DNA of 8,166 nucleotides, taken from NCBI GenBank assembly GCA_020860025.1, contig JAJBVC010000047.1, positions 1 through 8,166 of the forward strand, in the 5' to 3' direction. The stretch is from Clostridiales bacterium (lineage in GTDB: Bacteria > Bacillota > Clostridia > Oscillospirales > Acutalibacteraceae). The notes under the pieces were generated by a model. The model was not told the origin of the DNA and made no database searches. It saw nothing but the letters and a program-made list of their open reading frames with translations. The position numbers and the translations under genes are program-made. Position 1 is the first letter of the stretch. Every line of letters starts with the position of its first letter. This document shows, piece by piece, positions 5,219-8,166 of this stretch.

Positions 5219-6667
5219 AAAAGTAATATCATTTGTCAAAACAATTGTATTGTCAACTATTACTTTAAATGTGTAATTATCGGAGTCAAGATTGTCAAGC
5301 GTTAAATAATAGCGGTAGGAGTTTGTTGACTCGTCGTATTCGCCGGGGAAAGCCTCGTAAGTTGTGAGAGTGTTATTGCTGTCTGTGACCGCTACGTATA
5401 TATTACTGTCATAATCAAGCAGAGTGCTGTCAATCGTTCCCTCAACATAAATATAATCGCTGTATTCATCGGAGCAATTTATTGTGACATTATTCGACTT
5501 ATTATCGGAAATATCGCCGTTTATCGACACATTATCCCTAACAGGAGTGGGTATTCTCTGCTCACTTTCAAGAATTTCGGGCAAATTCCTTTCAACAATT
5601 TCAAATATAAAATCGCTGTAATCCTCAATCGGGTAGATATATGAATCGTAGGAACAGCTTTTTACAAAAACACTGCTCTCAAACGAACTCGCAAAATACG
5701 GGAACATAGCTCTGCAAAAAGAGTCACGAAGCATAAAGAGATTTCCGTTTGAAAAATCAAAATCGCTTGTCGTAGATATTCTTGAATAATTCTCATCGGG
5801 GTTATCTATTATTGTATTCATCAGCTCTTGCGAGTTCCTTGTTTTTGCGCCGGTTATTCTTATATTTATATTTTCGGCTATTATGTCAAAAGCGTCTGTA
5901 TAATACTGCGTATCGTCAACATCAATCGACGGGAAAAGCATTGTACTCAAGTCGCCGTTTGTCCTTGTGACTTCATAAAAAGGGTTGTCGTCAATAAGAC
6001 TTGAAATACTCTCTTTTGCACTGTAATTTGAAGTAGATTTTATTATCTCGTTAAAGGCGGTATATGCGCCTCTGTTATCCCAGTGCGAATCCTTTTTTAA
6101 ATAAAGCTCTTCGGTTAAATAATCAGTCAAATCAACGTAATTTACACCTTGGCCGGCAAGACCGCTTTTAATCAGCTCCAGATTGCTTTTATTATCGGTC
6201 GGGATGAAGTTATAAGGCATTTTGTCGGACAAGACGGTGTTTTTATTCGGCACAGCCGTAAAGATAAAATTAACATTGTTGTCATCGCAATATTCTTCAA
6301 GAAGTGAAATTGTCTTGCAAACGGAATATGTTTCTCTGTCGTTGAGAGTATGAGTCTTAAGGTAATCGTCGTTCGTCTCGCTGTAAAAAAGATAGTCGTC
6401 ACTGCCTGTCACAACATTTGAAGATTCTGATTTAAAAACAGTGCTTTTTATAAAATTTTCTGCCGTAACAATATAATTTTTTATAGGCAGATTGTCGCCG
6501 AAGAAATCCTCAATATCATCCGAAAAAGTATCGTTAATACTGCCATTTTCGTCAAAAAGGGTCGGGAAATCTTCAATATTTAAATCATCCGACGCTATGT
6601 AAGACACGGACGGAATCAATAAAATCAAAAAGAAAAAGACGCAAATAATGATTTTTTTTAACTTCAA
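5216..6667 (-). CDS. DHHW/AlgX-like SGNH acyltransferase partner of MBOAT
   Basis: This membrane-anchored extracytoplasmic protein of 483 residues is likely to pass acyl groups to an extracellular polymer. The N-terminal hydrophobic segment (5-24) acts as anchor or signal. Residues about 30-360 form an AlgX/AlgJ/DHHW-type SGNH hydrolase-like domain. The catalytic residues can be placed: Asp193 and His195 in KDSHWDNRGAY, and the nucleophile Ser316 in MLRDSFCRAMFPYF. This matches the Asp-His-Ser arrangement known for AlgX. Residues about 376-483 are an additional Asn/Asp/Tyr-rich beta-strand domain, probably Ig-like and possibly polymer-binding. The start is TTG, supported by AGGGTG seven bases upstream and by the fit of the signal segment. 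It follows the MBOAT gene by 62 bases on the same strand; this pairing is the main evidence for a shared role in O-acetylation. The polymer is not identified. Confidence 0.86.
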   Translation of the reverse strand: MKLKKIIICVFFFLILLIPSVSYIASDDLNIEDFPTLFDENGSINDTFSDDIEDFFGDNLPIKNYIVTAENFIKSTVFKSESSNVVTGSDDYLFYSETNDDYLKTHTLNDRETYSVCKTISLLEEYCDDNNVNFIFTAVPNKNTVLSDKMPYNFIPTDNKSNLELIKSGLAGQGVNYVDLTDYLTEELYLKKDSHWDNRGAYTAFNEIIKSTSNYSAKESISSLIDDNPFYEVTRTNGDLSTMLFPSIDVDDTQYYTDAFDIIAENINIRITGAKTRNSQELMNTIIDNPDENYSRISTTSDFDFSNGNLFMLRDSFCRAMFPYFASSFESSVFVKSCSYDSYIYPIEDYSDFIFEIVERNLPEILESEQRIPTPVRDNVSINGDISDNKSNNVTINCSDEYSDYIYVEGTIDSTLLDYDSNIYVAVTDSNNTLTTYEAFPGEYDESTNSYRYYLTLDNLDSDNYTFKVIVDNTIVLTNDITF

Positions 6668-6674
6668 TATTATT

Positions 6675-6680
6675 CACCCT
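6675..6680 (-). promoter_or_regulatory. Ribosome binding site supporting a TTG start
   Basis: On the minus strand AGGGTG lies seven bases before the TTG at 6667-6665. No in-frame ATG precedes the membrane anchor of the DHHW protein, and this spacing is ideal, so TTG is the likely start. Confidence 0.75.
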
Positions 6681-6698
6681 GGATTTAAACTGAACTTA

Positions 6699-6742
6699 AA
6701 ATATAACTTAAACTTGAATTAAATATAACTTAAAACTGAAAA
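6699..6742 (-). repeat. Imperfect 22-bp tandem repeat over the MBOAT stop codon
   Basis: Two copies, 6699-6720 and 6721-6742, share the first 14 bases (AAATATAACTTAAA) exactly and then diverge in a few places. A third partial copy of the AACTTAAA core lies at 6693-6700. The second copy contains the MBOAT stop codon (TAA, complement of 6730-6732) and encodes its last residues. It looks like a slippage duplication in AT-rich DNA; no hairpin terminator lies in this gap, so transcription probably continues into the DHHW gene. Confidence 0.6.
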
Positions 6743-8121
6743 TATATAAACGGACTGTATTCGCCGGTAATGACTGTAATCAAATCAAAAATAAACATAA
6801 ATCCTACTATTAAAAAAGAAGCGGCTTTGTAGATTTTATTCGACTTATTTCTTACTTTTTCGGCAATATTTTTAAACAATGGCACGCACATAAGCAAAGC
6901 AAGAACGAATACGCATATAACGTAAGGAGAAAACTGCGAGAGCATATACGATGTTGAGTCAGCAGATGAACTGTCGCCGAAGATAAAGAGCCTTGAAATT
7001 AACTCAAAAGCCTGTGACAAGCTGTCTGCTCTGAAAATAATAAAGCTGAAAACAACGACGATTAAGACGTAAATATGCGACAAAATCTTTGATTTTTTTA
7101 AGAATGAGGAAAATTTTGTTTCCTCAAGCATCATAAATATACCGTGAATAATTCCCCAGACAAGAAATGTAAAATTGGCGCCGTGCCATAATCCCGTAAG
7201 GACAAATACGATACATTTATTTAAACACGTTCTGACTTTTCCTGCTCTGTTTCCGCCGAGAGGGATGTATACATATTCCTTAAACCAGGTTGAAAGCGAT
7301 ATATGCCATCTTCTCCAAAATTCCTTCATACTTGATGATGAATAGGGATAATTAAAGTTCTCATTAAAATCAAAGCCGAACATTTTTCCAAGACCTATAG
7401 CCATATCACTGTATCCGCTAAAATCAAAGAAAATCTGCAAAGTATAGCATATTGCGCTTGCCGCAATGCAGAGAGAAGAAAGAGTAAAGCCCTCTTCATT
7501 TTCAAAAGAAATATCGGCAATAACAGCCATAGTGTCCGAAATAACGACCTTTTTAAAAAGACCTACGATAAATCTTTTTATTCCCGAAACTATTTTATCG
7601 GCGCTTTGCTTCCTGCTTTCAATTTGATGATTTATGTCGTGATACTTAACGATAGGCCCTGCGATAAGCTGCGGAAAAAACGAGATATATAAAGCCGTGT
7701 TGAAAAGATTTTTTTGAACGAGAGACGGCTCTTTGTAAACGTCAATGACGTAGGACATACTCTGAAAAGTGAAAAACGATATTCCGATAGGAAGAGCAAT
7801 GTTAAGTGTATCGCTTCCTGTGGCGAGATTTACAATCCAGCTCAGATATTTAAAGACAAAAAGTATTCCTACATTAAAAATAACATTGAACGTCAGTACG
7901 GCTTTTCTGTGCCTGCTTTTACAAATCATCAGCGCACTGAAATGATTTACAACAATGGAAACAAGCATTAAAATTACCGCATAGGGCTCACCAAACGCAT
8001 AAAAAAGAATACTGCTTAAAAGCAAAAAGAAATTTTTTATACGCAAATTAGGAATAACACTATACAGTATAAATACAATCGGTAAAAAAATAAATAAAAA
8101 AATTTGTGAACTAAATACCAT
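6730..8121 (-). CDS. MBOAT family membrane-bound O-acyltransferase (AlgI-like)
   Basis: This polytopic membrane protein has 463 residues, the usual length for the AlgI/DltB-like branch of MBOAT. It takes acyl (typically acetyl) groups from a cytoplasmic donor and passes them across the membrane for O-acylation of a polymer. Multiple hydrophobic segments span the protein. Family motifs appear in order: PIGISFFTFQSMSYVIDVY (111-129), the QLIAGPIVKY segment (151-160), FFDFSGYSDMAIG (231-243), FWRRWHISLSTWFKEYVYIPLGG (268-290) and LWHGANFTFLVWGIIHG (311-327). His313 in LWHG corresponds to the essential MBOAT histidine. It is complete: ATG at 8121, with a weak GGCGGG-type ribosome binding site only a few bases upstream, and TAA at 6730. 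The DHHW partner gene follows. Upstream, 8122-8166 shows no convincing promoter, so the transcript may start outside the window. Confidence 0.93.
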   Translation of the reverse strand: MVFSSQIFLFIFLPIVFILYSVIPNLRIKNFFLLLSSILFYAFGEPYAVILMLVSIVVNHFSALMICKSRHRKAVLTFNVIFNVGILFVFKYLSWIVNLATGSDTLNIALPIGISFFTFQSMSYVIDVYKEPSLVQKNLFNTALYISFFPQLIAGPIVKYHDINHQIESRKQSADKIVSGIKRFIVGLFKKVVISDTMAVIADISFENEEGFTLSSLCIAASAICYTLQIFFDFSGYSDMAIGLGKMFGFDFNENFNYPYSSSSMKEFWRRWHISLSTWFKEYVYIPLGGNRAGKVRTCLNKCIVFVLTGLWHGANFTFLVWGIIHGIFMMLEETKFSSFLKKSKILSHIYVLIVVVFSFIIFRADSLSQAFELISRLFIFGDSSSADSTSYMLSQFSPYVICVFVLALLMCVPLFKNIAEKVRNKSNKIYKAASFLIVGFMFIFDLITVITGEYSPFIYFQF

Positions 8122-8166
8122 CAGCCCGCCACACTTGCCTTGATTTAACTTGATAATAAGAAATTC

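Noticed and set aside
7714..7971. Plus-strand open frame inside the MBOAT gene
   Set aside because: It is a shadow of a clearly conserved membrane enzyme and has no motif of its own.

Overview
The window is AT-rich, with ATG/TTG starts behind purine-rich Shine-Dalgarno sites and sigma-A-type promoter boxes. It encodes a lipobox lipoprotein, an SH3b/fibronectin-III/transglutaminase secreted protein and Thr/Lys-rich linkers. Together these point to a low-GC Gram-positive bacterium, probably an anaerobic clostridium of the Ruminococcus/Oscillospiraceae type. The lineage is an inference; no marker gene is present. There are no RNA genes, CRISPR arrays or insertion sequences that I can see.

Left part, plus strand (1-1731): a small membrane protein with a C-terminal four-cysteine zinc ribbon (34-708) ends at a clear hairpin terminator. 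A strong promoter then leads to a protein-tyrosine-phosphatase-like gene of the IphP/Y_phosphatase3 type (879-1654). This gene is unusual twice over. Its natural start position, ideally placed behind GGAGGT, reads ACG, and the reading frame breaks at an A AAA AAG heptamer just before the catalytic HC-x-x-GKDR loop. Joining the two frames gives a full-length 258-residue enzyme, so this is a recently broken gene, a recoded gene, or a gene with sequencing errors.

Right part, minus strand (8121 down to 1761): five genes face left and end at a bidirectional terminator shared with the phosphatase. In transcription order they are an MBOAT membrane O-acyltransferase, a DHHW/AlgX-like SGNH partner anchored outside the membrane, a lipoprotein with a long Thr/Lys linker and a duplicated C-terminal domain, a secreted three-FnIII/SH3b/transglutaminase-like protein, and a RlaP-type nucleotidyltransferase. 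The first two form a recognisable pair for O-acylating an extracellular polymer: MBOAT moves the acyl group across the membrane and the DHHW protein passes it on. The next two are also extracytoplasmic, so the block looks like a cell-surface modification neighbourhood. Candidate internal promoters precede the lipoprotein and the nucleotidyltransferase, so it need not be one operon.

No gene-free stretch exceeds 300 bases; the longest, 709-878, holds a terminator, a promoter and a ribosome binding site. The points most worth a second look are the phosphatase start/frameshift pair, the internally duplicated lipoprotein, and the O-acylation pair next to a secreted transglutaminase-like protein.
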